The notes under the pieces were generated by a model, which did not search any database, was not told the DNA's origin, and saw only the letters and a list, made by a program, of their open reading frames with translations. From Actinomycetota bacterium (GTDB lineage: Bacteria > Actinomycetota > Actinomycetes > S36-B12): a stretch of DNA of 64,000 bases. The DNA lies in the NCBI GenBank assembly GCA_030645615.1, contig JAUSNB010000035.1, positions 32,987 through 96,986 on the forward strand. Direction: 5' to 3'. The translations under genes and the position numbers were made by a program. Shown here one piece after another: positions 36,428-46,196 of the stretch; position 1 is the stretch's first letter, and each line of letters opens with the position of its first letter.

Positions 36428-37345
36428 TCACCCCGGGAGCAGCGACCGTACCGCAGCGGCGACGCCGCTTGGCCGCTCTGCCAGGCCGCCCACGAGCCGG
36501 GCGAACCAGTCGGGCCCGTACGGCACGTAGATCCGGACCCGGTGCCCGGATTCCGCCAGCCGGCGCTGCTCGGATGCCAGCCGGCCGAGGTAGAACGCGA
36601 ACTCGAATCCGTCGACGGGTCGGCCGTACCGCTCGGCCCGGTCCGCGACGATCTCGACCAGCCTCGGATCGTGGGTCGCGAAGGATGGATCGCCCGAACC
36701 GGCCAGCAGCACCTTGGCGCACCGCACGAAGGACTTGTCGACCTCGAGCGGCTGTCCGTAGCCCATGGCGGCGTCGGCCCGGTGCCCGCCCTTGACCAGC
36801 CTGACCCGGTACCCGGCCAGCCGGGCGCAGTCCGCGTGGGTGCGCCGCAGGCTTGCCTGCAGCGTCACCCCCAGCGACCCGCCCGCGGACAGTCGTGGCT
36901 CCACCCACTCCAGGGTCCGGCCGACCTCATCTGCCGGCCCCATGCCGACCATGACCGGCGTCCCGGCCGAGGCCGCGTGCGCGCACAGGCGGTCCAGCCG
37001 CTCGAAGGCGCCCGCGGTCGCCACCCCCTCGTGCGCGCCGAGGCTGCCCGGCAGGACGGCGATCTCGACGCCCGCAGCCAGGTCCAGCGTGGCGAGGCTG
37101 TCGACCAGACTCAGGTAGTCGGCGAGGACCCGGTCGGCGTCAGCCCCATCCGTCACGGCCGGGGCGGCCCGCTCCAGGCTGGCCCAGTAGCCCTGGTCGG
37201 CCAGCCCGGCCGCCACCTCCAAGGCCTCCGCCACCGTGTCACCGCCCACCACGCGCCGGAACACGTCACGCGCTACCGGCGCACGGCTGAGGGCCTGCCC
37301 GAGTGTCTCGTTGCGGGCGATCGCAGTCAGGGCCTCGCGGATCAC
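36428..37345 (-). CDS. Proline dehydrogenase-like flavoprotein, substrate-site arginines replaced
   Basis: 305-aa TIM-barrel protein of the proline dehydrogenase family. RVRLVKGGH (181-188) corresponds to the RLVKGAY FAD/substrate motif, FEFAFYLG (248-254) to FEFQMLYG, and IYVPYGPDW (272-280) to YVPYG. The family's substrate-binding arginine pair before LAERP is G286-G287 here (RLVGGLAERP). This argues for altered substrate or lost activity. It overlaps the TetR gene by 4 nt (ATGA) and precedes proC by 40 nt. Confidence 0.75.
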   Translation of the reverse strand: MIREALTAIARNETLGQALSRAPVARDVFRRVVGGDTVAEALEVAAGLADQGYWASLERAAPAVTDGADADRVLADYLSLVDSLATLDLAAGVEIAVLPGSLGAHEGVATAGAFERLDRLCAHAASAGTPVMVGMGPADEVGRTLEWVEPRLSAGGSLGVTLQASLRRTHADCARLAGYRVRLVKGGHRADAAMGYGQPLEVDKSFVRCAKVLLAGSGDPSFATHDPRLVEIVADRAERYGRPVDGFEFAFYLGRLASEQRRLAESGHRVRIYVPYGPDWFARLVGGLAERPSGVAAAVRSLLPG

Positions 37346-38028
37346 CCGGCGCGGCCAGGGCCGCGCCCGGGCTCCTGGGTGGACGGGCGGCCGGTGCCGG
37401 GCCTGCGGGTGGGGTCGAGTAGGGCCTGCACGGCCGGCCCGACCAGTGCCACGACCTCGTCATCGCTGGCCGATGCCAGCGGCTCTATGCGCAGGAGGTA
37501 GCGAGTCGTGCAGACCCCCACGAGATAGGACGAGATCAGCGTGACCCGCATCCTCGCGTCGGGGATCCCCAACGCCATCACCACCCGGTCGACCACCGTG
37601 CCCTGCAGGTACTCGGACACGAAGCGCAGGAGGGCCAGGGTCGAATCGTCGCCCGCCGCCTTCGCCGCGCTGGACGACACAGCCGCCGCCCGGTCGGAGC
37701 GCAGCACCCGGGTGACGTCGCGCCGCACGGACTCGTCGCCCATCAGCGCCAGGGTCATGCGGACCAGCCGTTCGCCCATCCCGTCCAGCCCGGGAGCGAT
37801 CAGTTCCGGAACCGCCTGCGCCGGGTCGAACGGCAGCCGCATGGCCGCGGCGAACAGCCGCTCCTTGTTGGAGTAGAGGGACTTCACCACGCCGGGAGCC
37901 ACCCCCGCGGCGACGGCGACGGACTTCATGGTCGTCTGGGCGTAACCCCGGGACGCGAAGGCCAGGCGGGCCGCCTGCAGGACGGCGCCCGCCGCGTCCT
38001 GCGGGTTCAGGCTGGGCGTCGGCACCAT
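37342..38028 (-). CDS. TetR family transcriptional regulator
   Basis: 228-aa regulator. Residues 13-60 form the TetR HTH (AVLQAARLAFASRGYAQTTM, then VAVAAGVAPGVVKSLYSNKERLF), and the rest is a helical ligand domain with a Pro/Arg-rich tail. It is probably co-transcribed with the proline dehydrogenase-like gene it overlaps, which may be its target. Start is ambiguous: ATG 38028 lies 3 nt behind TAGGGT, but the next codon, GTG 38025, lies 6 nt behind it and would be leaderless. Confidence 0.85.
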   Translation of the reverse strand: MVPTPSLNPQDAAGAVLQAARLAFASRGYAQTTMKSVAVAAGVAPGVVKSLYSNKERLFAAAMRLPFDPAQAVPELIAPGLDGMGERLVRMTLALMGDESVRRDVTRVLRSDRAAAVSSSAAKAAGDDSTLALLRFVSEYLQGTVVDRVVMALGIPDARMRVTLISSYLVGVCTTRYLLRIEPLASASDDEVVALVGPAVQALLDPTRRPGTGRPSTQEPGRGPGRAG

Positions 38029-38034
38029 CCCACC

Positions 38035-38826
38035 CTAGGACGCGGCCGCGAGGTGCCGGCGGGCGAACGCGAGCGCCTCGACGAGGTCCAGCACGCGGGC
38101 CGCCCGGTCGGCTGCCCGCCTGGTGCTGACCTCGACGATGACGGAGCCCCCGAAGCCGGTGCCCGCCAGCAGGTCGAGCACCTCCGCGACCGGCTGGTCC
38201 CCTCGGCCGGGGATGAGGTGCTCGTCCCTGGCCGAGCCCGAGCCATCCGCGAGGTGAAGGTGGGCCAGCCGATCGCCGAGGTCGCCGGCCATCTCGATGG
38301 CGTCCGAGCGCGAGACGGACGTGTGCGACAGGTCGAGGGTCGTGTGCGGGTAGTCGTCGTTGCGGACATCCCAGTCCGGCAGGTACGCCGCGACCGACCC
38401 GGGGCCGGCCCGCCAGGGGAACATGTTCTCGACGGCGAAGATGACGTCGGTCTCGGAGCCCATGCGGGCCAGGCCGGACACGAAGTCACGTGCGTAGTCG
38501 CGCTGCCACCGGAACGGCGGATGCACCACGACCGTGGACGCGCCGAGCCGCTCGGCCACCTCCTGGGCCTTCTGCAGCTTGCCCCAGGAATCGGTGCCCC
38601 AGACCCGCTGGGTGATGAGCAGGCAGGGCGCATGGATGGACAGGACCGGTACCTCGTAGTGGTCCACGAGCGCCTTCAGCGCGTCGGAATCCTGGCTGGT
38701 CGTGTCGGTGCCCACCATGACCTCCACGCCGTCATAGCCCAGCAACGACGCCAGTTCGAACGCGCTGGCCGTCGTCTCCGGGTACACCGACGACGTCGAT
38801 AGCCCGACGCGCGGCCCCGGCGTCAC
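38035..38826 (-). CDS. Sugar phosphate isomerase/epimerase-like TIM-barrel protein
   Basis: 263-aa xylose-isomerase-like TIM barrel (AP endonuclease 2 superfamily). Metal-ligand positions are visible in [33 protein letters not shown] and GRGDQPV. M. tuberculosis Rv0498 is the positional homologue. The substrate is unknown; the HLxDG and GxGD pattern fits a sugar isomerase better than a DNA-repair nuclease. The GTG at 38826 overlaps the ATPase stop (GTGA). Confidence 0.8.
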   Translation of the reverse strand: MTPGPRVGLSTSSVYPETTASAFELASLLGYDGVEVMVGTDTTSQDSDALKALVDHYEVPVLSIHAPCLLITQRVWGTDSWGKLQKAQEVAERLGASTVVVHPPFRWQRDYARDFVSGLARMGSETDVIFAVENMFPWRAGPGSVAAYLPDWDVRNDDYPHTTLDLSHTSVSRSDAIEMAGDLGDRLAHLHLADGSGSARDEHLIPGRGDQPVAEVLDLLAGTGFGGSVIVEVSTRRAADRAARVLDLVEALAFARRHLAAAS

Positions 38827-41219
38827 TGGCGACGCCAGCGGTCGGTGACGAGCGAGACCGCCCAGACCAGCACCGCCCCGATCGCGCCGGCCACCACCGC
38901 GATGAGTGTCTCGACGTCCCAGGCGAGGTTCATCGAGAAGAAGTCGGCCAGCCACGGGATGAGGATGACGCCGAGGAAGCAGGCCGCCATGAGCGCGACG
39001 ATGCCGATGCGCAGCAGGTTCAGCGGACGGGCCGACTGGAGCAGCACCGCGGTCGCGACGATGAACAGGCTGGTCGTGGCCGTCGTCTGCGCGGTCGTGC
39101 GCGCGGCCTCCTCCGTCAACCCGTCGGCCAGGAGCATCGACGTCACGGCGGCGTAGGTGGTCAGTGCCGCGATCGCGGCGATGATGCCGCTGGGCACGGC
39201 GAAGAGCAGGACGCGGCGCAGGAACCCGGGACGGAACCGCTCGGTGTTCGGCATGAGCGCGAGGAAGAAGCCCGGGACACCGATGGTGAGGGCGCCGATC
39301 AGCGACAGGTGCCGCGGCAGGAACGGGAAGGCGACGGCGAACAGGCCGGTGACCAGGGAGATGACGACGGCATAGCTGGTCTTGGTCAGGAAGACGTCGG
39401 ACACGCGCTCGATGTTGCCCAGCACGCGGCGGCCCTCCGCGACGACGCTGGGCATGACCGACCACTTGTTGTCCAGCAGCACCAGCTGCGCGACCGCCCG
39501 GGTCGCCCCGGATCCCGAGCCCATCGCGATGCCCAGATCGGCGTTCTTCAGCGCCAGGACGTCGTTGACGCCGTCGCCGGTCATCGCGACGGTCGACCCC
39601 CGCAGGTGCAGGGCGTCGACCATCTCCTGCTTCTGCGCGGGGGTGACCCTGCCGAAGACGCTGGCGCTGCCCAGCACCTCGGCCAGGGCGGCCTGGTCCG
39701 ACGGGAGCTCGCGCGCATCGACCGGGCGATCGGCGCCCGGCACGCCCGCCTGCAGAGCGATGGCGCCCACGGTCGCGGCGTTGTCGCCCGAGATCACCTT
39801 CACGGTGACGTCCTGCTCGAGGAAGTACGCCACGGTCTGGGCGGCGTCGGGCCGCAGTTGCTGGTTGATGACGACGAGGGCGGCCGGCTCGAGCGGACCG
39901 GGCCCGCGCTCGGCCGAGGGCCGCCCGGTGCCGCGGGCGAGGAGCAGGACCCGCGCGCCGTCCGCGGCGAGCGCCTCGGCGCGCTCCCGCACCGTGGCGT
40001 CGTCCGCCGCGAGGATGTCGGGCGCGCCGAGCAGCCAGGTGCCACGGCCCTCGAACGTCGCCGCCGACCACTTCCGCGAGCTCGAGAAGGGGACGGTCTC
40101 GGTGGCCCGCCAGCCTGGGTCGGCGTAGTCGGTCGCGATGGCCTCGAGGGTCGGGTTCGGGTTCGCCTCGCTGGCGCCCATGGCGCCCAGCGTCGCCGGG
40201 AGGTCGAACGCGTCGCCTGTCGCGCCGGCGCCGCCCAGGTCGACGACGTCGCGCACCCGCATCCCGGGCTCGGTCAGCGTGCCGGTCTTGTCGACGCAGA
40301 TCGTGTCCACCCGGGCCAGGACCTCGACGGCCGGCATGTCCTGGACGAGGACCTTCTTCTGGGCCAGCCTGATCACGGCCACGGCCATGGCGATGCTGGT
40401 CAGCAGCACGAGCCCTTCGGGGACCATCGTGACCACGCCGGCGATGGTGCCGCGGATGGCCTCGTCGACGGGAAGCTCCGCGCGTACGAGCTGCGACCAC
40501 AGCAGCAGGAGCCCGACCGGCACCAGCATGAACGAGATGCCCCGGATGAAGCCGTTGATGGAGTCACGAAGCTCGGAGTTGGTGAGGTGGAACTTCTTCG
40601 CCTGCTCGGTGAGCCCGGCGGCGAACGAGTCCTTCCCGATGCGGGTCGCCTGGTACAGCCCGGAGCCGGCGACGACGAAGGAGCCCGACATCGCTCCGTC
40701 GCCGACGGACTTGCTTACCGGGTCCGCCTCGCCGGTGAGCAGGCTCTCGTCGATCTCCAGCCCGTCGGCCTCGACGACGATGCCGTCGACGACCAGTTGG
40801 TCCCCCGTGCGCAGCACGATGATCTCGTCGAGGACGACGTCGTGCGGGCTCACCTCGACGTCGGTGCCATCGCGGCGGACGGCTGGCTTCGCCTCGCCGA
40901 TGACTGCCAGCTTGGCGAGGGTCCGCGAGGCCCGCCATTCCTGGATGATGCCGATGGCGGTGTTGGCCACGATCACGAAGCCGAACAGCGAGTCCTGGAT
41001 GGGCGCCACGAGCAGCATGGCCACCCACAGCGAGCCGATGAGGCCGTTGAACCAGGTGAACGTGTTGGCGCGGACGATGTCGGCCAGGCTGCGGCTGCGC
41101 GCGTCGGGGGCGGCGTTCACCTGGCCCTGAGCGATGCGCTCGGCCACCTGAGCGGCCGAGAGCCCGGATGCTGTGTCGATGGCCGCCTCGGGCGGAAGCG
41201 GCGCCATGGCAGTGGTCAT
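38823..41219 (-). CDS. P-type cation ATPase, CtpE-like
   Basis: 798-aa P-type ATPase with the phosphorylated D310 in CVDKTGTLT, the dephosphorylation loop LTGEAD (161-166), [12 protein letters not shown], and the M4 motif [11 protein letters not shown] (265-275). That M4 motif and the length match M. tuberculosis CtpE (Rv0908, Ca2+ uptake, 797 aa). There are no N-terminal heavy-metal domains. The ATG at 41219 overlaps the ppx stop as ATGA; an upstream in-frame start would lie inside ppx. Confidence 0.85.
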   Translation of the reverse strand: MTTAMAPLPPEAAIDTASGLSAAQVAERIAQGQVNAAPDARSRSLADIVRANTFTWFNGLIGSLWVAMLLVAPIQDSLFGFVIVANTAIGIIQEWRASRTLAKLAVIGEAKPAVRRDGTDVEVSPHDVVLDEIIVLRTGDQLVVDGIVVEADGLEIDESLLTGEADPVSKSVGDGAMSGSFVVAGSGLYQATRIGKDSFAAGLTEQAKKFHLTNSELRDSINGFIRGISFMLVPVGLLLLWSQLVRAELPVDEAIRGTIAGVVTMVPEGLVLLTSIAMAVAVIRLAQKKVLVQDMPAVEVLARVDTICVDKTGTLTEPGMRVRDVVDLGGAGATGDAFDLPATLGAMGASEANPNPTLEAIATDYADPGWRATETVPFSSSRKWSAATFEGRGTWLLGAPDILAADDATVRERAEALAADGARVLLLARGTGRPSAERGPGPLEPAALVVINQQLRPDAAQTVAYFLEQDVTVKVISGDNAATVGAIALQAGVPGADRPVDARELPSDQAALAEVLGSASVFGRVTPAQKQEMVDALHLRGSTVAMTGDGVNDVLALKNADLGIAMGSGSGATRAVAQLVLLDNKWSVMPSVVAEGRRVLGNIERVSDVFLTKTSYAVVISLVTGLFAVAFPFLPRHLSLIGALTIGVPGFFLALMPNTERFRPGFLRRVLLFAVPSGIIAAIAALTTYAAVTSMLLADGLTEEAARTTAQTTATTSLFIVATAVLLQSARPLNLLRIGIVALMAACFLGVILIPWLADFFSMNLAWDVETLIAVVAGAIGAVLVWAVSLVTDRWRRQ

Positions 41220-42145
41220 CGCGGCAACTGGTCCATCCGGCGCAGGATGATCCCTTCGCGGAGGGCCCACGGGCACACCGCGAGCTCGTCCACCTCCAGC
41301 AGTTCCATCGCCGCCTCGGCCACGACGGCACCCGCCACCATCTGCTCCGAGCGGCCCTCCGAGACCCCGGGGATCTTGCTGCGCTCGGCGGCGGTCATCT
41401 GCGCCAGCCGCGGCACGATCTCGTGCAGGTCCGCGAGCTTGAGCATCCGCCGCGCATACATGCCCTCACCTGACGGGGCTGCCCCAGCGATACGGGCCAA
41501 CTGGCGGAACGTCTTGGACGTCGCCACCGCAAGCCTGGGTTCGCCCACGCGCCGCAGCCGTCCGGCCACCTCGGCGATGCTCGCCCGGGCATGCCTGCGG
41601 GCCTCGCGGATCGAGTCCGCGCTGGGCGGGTCGCCGGCGAGGAAGGCCCGGGTCAGCCGCCCGGCGCCGAGCGGGACCGACACCGCGACATCAGGCTCCT
41701 CGTCGGTGCCGGATGCCAGTTCGAGGGAGCCGCCGCCGATGTCCAGTCCGAGGATCCGCCCGCTGGACCACCCGTACCAGCGGCGGACCGCCAGGAAGGT
41801 CATGCGGGCCTCGTCCTCGCCGGAGAGGACCTCGATGTCGAGCCCGGTCTCGGCGCGGACGCGGGCGAGGACCTCGTCGCCGTTGACCGCCTCGCGGATG
41901 GCGGACGTGGCGAATGCCATCACCTCGGTGGCTCCCTTGTCCTCCGCGAGCACCAGCCCACGGCGCACGAAGTCGATGAGTTGCTCCACGGCTGCGTCCT
42001 CGACCCGGCCCGTTCCGTCGAGCCGCTCGGACAGCCGCAGCGGCATCTTGAGCTTGGACGCAGGGATCGGCGCAGCGCCGTAGTGCGCGTCGACCAGCAG
42101 CAGGTGGACGGTGTTCGAGCCGAGGTCCAGCACGCCGAGTCGCAC
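41216..42145 (-). CDS. Exopolyphosphatase / pppGpp phosphohydrolase family protein
   Basis: 309-aa Ppx/GppA-type ASKHA phosphatase. [15 protein letters not shown] is the N-terminal phosphate-1 motif, ATSAIREA follows, and [13 protein letters not shown] is phosphate-2. It is single-domain, like M. tuberculosis Ppx1 (Rv0496), without the C-terminal HD domain of E. coli enzymes. The GTG at 42145 lies 6 nt behind TAGTTT and is probably leaderless. Confidence 0.88.
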   Translation of the reverse strand: MRLGVLDLGSNTVHLLLVDAHYGAAPIPASKLKMPLRLSERLDGTGRVEDAAVEQLIDFVRRGLVLAEDKGATEVMAFATSAIREAVNGDEVLARVRAETGLDIEVLSGEDEARMTFLAVRRWYGWSSGRILGLDIGGGSLELASGTDEEPDVAVSVPLGAGRLTRAFLAGDPPSADSIREARRHARASIAEVAGRLRRVGEPRLAVATSKTFRQLARIAGAAPSGEGMYARRMLKLADLHEIVPRLAQMTAAERSKIPGVSEGRSEQMVAGAVVAEAAMELLEVDELAVCPWALREGIILRRMDQLPR

Positions 42146-42151
42146 GGAACG

Positions 42152-42232
42152 AAACTAGCGGTGCCGGCCGCGCAGCGCACCAACGCACCCCTTCCGGCGC
42201 CGCTCGGGTGCGTCGGCCGAACCGAATAGGGT
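42152..42232. promoter_or_regulatory. Divergent leaderless promoters: ppx-like and Cys-rich gene
   Basis: TAGTTT on the minus strand (42152-42157) is 6 nt before the GTG at 42145. TAGGGT on the plus strand (42227-42232) is 6 nt before the ATG at 42239. Confidence 0.55.
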
Positions 42233-42238
42233 GGCTGC

Positions 42239-42997
42239 ATGCCCGAGGTGCCACTCGACTTCCCTCGCCAGTGGGTCGAGTTCGTCGATCCGGCCGACGC
42301 CCGCCAGTTGATCAAGGCAGACCTCACGTGGCTCACCTCGCGGTGGACGTGCATCTTCGGGCGCGGCTGCGGCGGCATCGATGCCCGCCGCCCCGACGCC
42401 GGGTGCTGCGTTCACGGAGCGCACTTCTCGGACAAGAAGGACCGCAAGCGCGTCGCGGGCTGGGTCGAGCGGCTCACGCCCGCGATGTGGCAGAACCATG
42501 CCACCGGCCGCAAGAAGGGGTGGACCGAGAAGGAGGACGGCTCCGACAAGACCCGGGTGGTCAGGGGTGCGTGCATCTTCCACAACGACGAGGGTTTCGA
42601 GGGCGGCTTCGGGTGCGCCCTGCACCACCTGGCTGCCGCCGAGGGAGTCTCGTTCATCGAGACCAAGCCAGACGTGTGCTGGCAGTTGCCGCTGCGGCGG
42701 TCGTACGAGAACCGCACGTACGAGGACGGCGTCGAGCGCACAGTCATCGTGATCGGCGAGTACGAACGCCGCGACTGGGGGGCGGGCGGCCATGACTTCC
42801 CGTGGTACTGCACCGCCAACACCGAGGCGCATATCGCCACCGAGCCCGTCTACGTCAGCAGCCGCGACGAGCTGGTGGCCCTGATCGGCACGCCGGCCTA
42901 CGAGGAGCTTGCCCGGCTCTGCCGCGCCCGCGACCAACTGCTTCAGGCCAAGCGATTCGACCTCGGCCTCACCCCGCATCCCGCCGATCCGAGATAG
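42239..42997 (+). CDS. Cysteine-rich protein of unknown function
   Basis: I cannot name the family with certainty. The 252-aa product has nine cysteines, most in ordered clusters: C38 and C44 (CIFGRGC), C56-C57-x-H59 (GCCVHGAHF), C112, C126 (GCALHH), C147 (CWQLPLRR), C191 and C228. The CxxxxxC...CCxH arrangement resembles Fe/Zn-chelating YkgJ-type proteins, so a metal site is plausible. No signal peptide or helix, so it is cytoplasmic. It lies directly upstream of radA (5 nt) and may share its transcript. Confidence 0.75.
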   Translation: MPEVPLDFPRQWVEFVDPADARQLIKADLTWLTSRWTCIFGRGCGGIDARRPDAGCCVHGAHFSDKKDRKRVAGWVERLTPAMWQNHATGRKKGWTEKEDGSDKTRVVRGACIFHNDEGFEGGFGCALHHLAAAEGVSFIETKPDVCWQLPLRRSYENRTYEDGVERTVIVIGEYERRDWGAGGHDFPWYCTANTEAHIATEPVYVSSRDELVALIGTPAYEELARLCRARDQLLQAKRFDLGLTPHPADPR

Positions 42998-43002
42998 CGG
43001 CC

Positions 43003-44394
43003 GTGGCCAAGGCGCAGGTACCCCCGTATCGCTGCTCCGAGTGCGGCTGGACATCGCCCAAGTGGGTCGGCCGCTGCGGTGAGTGCCAGGCCTGGGGCAC
43101 GGTCGACGAGGTCGGCGCCCCCCGCGCCCGGACCACTGCCGTCAACGCCGCACGGACCCCGGCCGTGCCCATCGGCAGCGTCGACCTCGCCGCCGCCCGC
43201 GCGGTGCCCACCGGGGTTGCCGAGCTCGACCGGGTGCTCGGTGGTGGCCTGGTCCCAGGGGCCGTGCTGCTCCTCGCCGGCGAGCCCGGCGTCGGCAAGT
43301 CGACGCTCCTGCTCGAGACGGCGGCCACGTGGGCGCGGTCCGGGCGTCGCGCGCTGTACGTCACGGGCGAGGAGTCCGCCGCCCAGGTGCGCCTGCGGGC
43401 CGAGCGCATCGGCGCCATCGCCGACGAGCTCTATCTATGCGCCGAGACCGATCTCGGCAGCGTCCTGGGCCAGGTCGAGGCCGTCCGGCCCTCCCTGCTG
43501 ATCCTGGACTCGGTGCAGACCGTGAGCAGCGCGGAGGTCGACGGGTCAGCGGGCGGCGTCACCCAGGTGAAGGAGGTCGCGGCGTCCCTGATCGCGGTCG
43601 CCAAGGCCGGCGAGACCGCGGTGGTGCTCGTGGGCCACGTGACGAAGGACGGCTCGGTAGCCGGCCCGCGCGCGCTGGAGCACCTCGTCGATGTCGTGCT
43701 GCACTTCGAAGGGGACCGGCAGAGCCCGCTGCGGCTGGTCCGCGCGGTCAAGAACCGCTTCGGCCCGGCCGACGAGATCGGCTGCTTCGAGATGGTCGAC
43801 GACGGCATCGTCGGCTTGGCCGACCCCAGCGGACTGTTCCTCGGCGACCGGCAGCATCCGGCCCCGGGCACGTGCGTCACCGTGACCATCGAGGGCCGTC
43901 GGCCCCTCGTGGCCGAGGTGCAGGCCCTCATCGCGCCGACCAACGCCCCGCAACCCAGGCGGGTGACCAGTGGCCTGGACTCCGCGCGCATCGCCATGAT
44001 GCTCGGGGTGCTCGAGCGCAGGGCCGGGATCCGGCTGGCCACGGCCGACTGCTTCGTCGCGACGGTGGGAGGGGTACGACTGTCCGAGCCGGCCACCGAC
44101 CTCGCCGTTGCCCTGGCCATCGCGAGCAGTGCGTCCGACCAGGCCCTCCCGGCCGGGCTGATCGCGTTCGGCGAGCTCGGCCTCGCCGGCGACATCCGTC
44201 CGATCGCCTCGCTCGAGCGGCGCCTCGCTGAGGCCGCGCGCCTGGGCTTCACCACGGCTATCGTGCCTGAACGGGCCCTCCGCGCCCGGACACCGGCGTC
44301 GGGGCCGCCGGCCGGGATGGCGGTGCACGAGGTCGGCTCGATCCAGGAGGCGATCGCCACCGCTTCGCGACTCACCCGACAGGAAGCTCGATGA
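43003..44394 (+). CDS. radA: DNA repair protein RadA
   Basis: RecA-like ATPase with a Lon-type C-terminal domain; promotes branch migration in recombination. The 463-aa product has a zinc finger C11-x2-C14-x10-C25-x2-C28, the Walker [10 protein letters not shown] (93-101), the RadA motif KNRFG and an inactive Lon protease domain ([20 protein letters not shown]). The GTG at 43003 follows the previous stop by 5 nt. It overlaps disA as ATGA. Confidence 0.95.
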   Translation: MAKAQVPPYRCSECGWTSPKWVGRCGECQAWGTVDEVGAPRARTTAVNAARTPAVPIGSVDLAAARAVPTGVAELDRVLGGGLVPGAVLLLAGEPGVGKSTLLLETAATWARSGRRALYVTGEESAAQVRLRAERIGAIADELYLCAETDLGSVLGQVEAVRPSLLILDSVQTVSSAEVDGSAGGVTQVKEVAASLIAVAKAGETAVVLVGHVTKDGSVAGPRALEHLVDVVLHFEGDRQSPLRLVRAVKNRFGPADEIGCFEMVDDGIVGLADPSGLFLGDRQHPAPGTCVTVTIEGRRPLVAEVQALIAPTNAPQPRRVTSGLDSARIAMMLGVLERRAGIRLATADCFVATVGGVRLSEPATDLAVALAIASSASDQALPAGLIAFGELGLAGDIRPIASLERRLAEAARLGFTTAIVPERALRARTPASGPPAGMAVHEVGSIQEAIATASRLTRQEAR

Positions 44395-45479
44395 ACACAG
44401 AGCCAGCATCCGACATCCGCATCCGCGAGGTCCTCGCCATGGTCGCGCCGGGCACGGCGCTGCGCGACGGCCTCGAGCGCATCCTGCGCGGCCGCACGGG
44501 TGCGCTCATCGTGCTGGGCTGGGACCGCGGGGTGGAGCACGTCGCGAATGGTGGCTTCGCCCTCGACGTCGGCTTCTCGGCCACCCGGCTTCGCGAGCTG
44601 TCCAAGATGGACGGCGCCATCATCCTCGACGGCAACGGCAGCACCATCATGTGGGCGGCCGTGCAGCTGATGCCCGATCCGAACCTGCCCACCGAGGAGA
44701 CCGGCACCCGCCACCGCACGGCCGACCGCGTCTCCCGGCAGACCGGCCATCCCGTCATCAGCGTCAGCAAGTCGATGAACACCGTCGCGCTGTATGTCGG
44801 GGGCCGACGACACGTCCTGGAGGATTCGGCCGAGATCCTGTCGCGCGCCAACCAGGCGCTGGCGACCCTCGAGCGGTACAAGTCCCGGCTCGATGAGGTC
44901 AGCGGCACGCTGTCCGCCCTGGAGATCGAGAACCTCGTCACGGTCCGCGACGCGTGCGCCGTGGCCCAACGGGTCGAGATGGTGCGCCGGATCCACCGCG
45001 AGGTGGCCAACTACGTGGTCGAGCTCGGCACCGAGGGCCGGCTGCTCACCTTGCAGCTCGACGAACTGGTCGCCGGCGTCGACAAGGACCGCGTCCTGCT
45101 CGTGCGCGACTACTGCGTCACCGGGAAGGGCAAGCGCCGACGCGGGGTCGAGCAGGCCCTCGAGGACCTCGACGCGCTGACCGAAGCCGACCTCATCGAC
45201 CTCGGCAAGGTCGCCCGGGCGTTCGGCTTCAGCGAGGGCGGCGACACCCTCGACCAGGCCGTGACACCGCGCGGGTTCCGGCTGCTGAGCCGGGTCCCTC
45301 GCCTTCCGGAGGTCATCACCGATCGCATCGTCGACCACTTCGGCGGCCTGCAGCGCCTGCTCGCCGCCAGCACGGAGGACCTGCAGCAGGTCGAGGGCGT
45401 CGGCGAGGCCCGGGCCAGGTCGGTGCGCGATGGCGTCTCGCGGCTGGCCGAGGCGAGCATCCTCGACCGCTTCGTCTGA
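44391..45479 (+). CDS. disA: DNA integrity scanning diadenylate cyclase DisA
   Basis: Makes the second messenger c-di-AMP from ATP and pauses at branched DNA. The 362-aa product has the DAC domain with DGA (74-76) and RHR (107-109), both catalytic motifs intact, a helical middle and a C-terminal HhH domain ([15 protein letters not shown]). It is coupled to radA by a 4-nt overlap; in B. subtilis RadA is known to inhibit DisA. Confidence 0.96.
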   Translation: MNTEPASDIRIREVLAMVAPGTALRDGLERILRGRTGALIVLGWDRGVEHVANGGFALDVGFSATRLRELSKMDGAIILDGNGSTIMWAAVQLMPDPNLPTEETGTRHRTADRVSRQTGHPVISVSKSMNTVALYVGGRRHVLEDSAEILSRANQALATLERYKSRLDEVSGTLSALEIENLVTVRDACAVAQRVEMVRRIHREVANYVVELGTEGRLLTLQLDELVAGVDKDRVLLVRDYCVTGKGKRRRGVEQALEDLDALTEADLIDLGKVARAFGFSEGGDTLDQAVTPRGFRLLSRVPRLPEVITDRIVDHFGGLQRLLAASTEDLQQVEGVGEARARSVRDGVSRLAEASILDRFV

Positions 45480-46148
45480 CTAGCCCTTGTTGGTGAGGGC
45501 GAAGGGCTCGGTCTTGCTGACGACCTCGCCGTTGCGTCCGACCAGGTCGTAGCGTCCTGCCTTGGCCTGGTCGCCCTCGGGATCCGGGCACCCCTTCGCG
45601 GAGAGCCGGCCATCCCACGTGATGCTCGAGGCGACTGTCTCGTCCGGCTTGAGCGTCATGACCTTCGACTTGCCGCTCGCGTTGCAGTCGTCGCTGGACC
45701 ATACGTGATAGCCGCCCGACGTGATCTCCAGCTCGTTTGCCTTCGGGCCGACGTCGCGCTTGCACGCCACGTCCCCGATGTTGGTGATCGTCAGGGTGAG
45801 CTTGGGCGTGGAGCCGACCGGATAGGTGGAGGCATCGGTCGTGGCCACCACCTTGATCGCGGAGTCCAGGCACTCCGTCGTGGCGGCAGCCGGGCTGGCA
45901 TCGGGGCTCGCGGCAGCATCGGTGCCCTCGCTCGCCTCGGCCTGCCCCTCGTCGGTGATCTCGTCTGTGCCCTCGCTCTGCGAGGCGGACGCCCCCGGCG
46001 CGGGATCGGCGGACCCGCCGCCGCGCAGTGACGACACCAGCCACCATGCCCCGAAGACGAGCGTGATCACGATGACGAGGATCGCGGCACGCCTGATCCA
46101 GTACACCGCCCGTGGCTCGGGGCCCACGGGGCTGATGAGGTGGCTCAC
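45480..46148 (-). CDS. Membrane-anchored extracytoplasmic protein of unknown function
   Basis: 222-aa protein with one N-terminal helix (about 18-40), a Ser/Ala/Asp/Glu-rich linker (45-90) and an extracytoplasmic beta-rich domain (91-222) with four cysteines that could form two disulfides. The pattern of this domain (YPVGSTPKLTLTITNIG) is that of an Ig-like fold. The GTG at 46148 is preferred because TACCGT is 7 nt upstream. It is convergent with disA and divergent from mutY. Confidence 0.75.
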   Translation of the reverse strand: MSHLISPVGPEPRAVYWIRRAAILVIVITLVFGAWWLVSSLRGGGSADPAPGASASQSEGTDEITDEGQAEASEGTDAAASPDASPAAATTECLDSAIKVVATTDASTYPVGSTPKLTLTITNIGDVACKRDVGPKANELEITSGGYHVWSSDDCNASGKSKVMTLKPDETVASSITWDGRLSAKGCPDPEGDQAKAGRYDLVGRNGEVVSKTEPFALTNKG

Positions 46149-46155
46149 GGGGTCC

Positions 46156-46190
46156 ACGGTACTGCGGGCTCCGGGAACGCGTGCAACGAT
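46156..46190. promoter_or_regulatory. Divergent leaderless promoters: secreted protein and mutY
   Basis: TACCGT on the minus strand (46156-46161) is 7 nt before the GTG at 46148. AACGAT on the plus strand (46185-46190) is 6 nt before the GTG at 46197. Confidence 0.5.
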
Positions 46191-46196
46191 CCCTTC

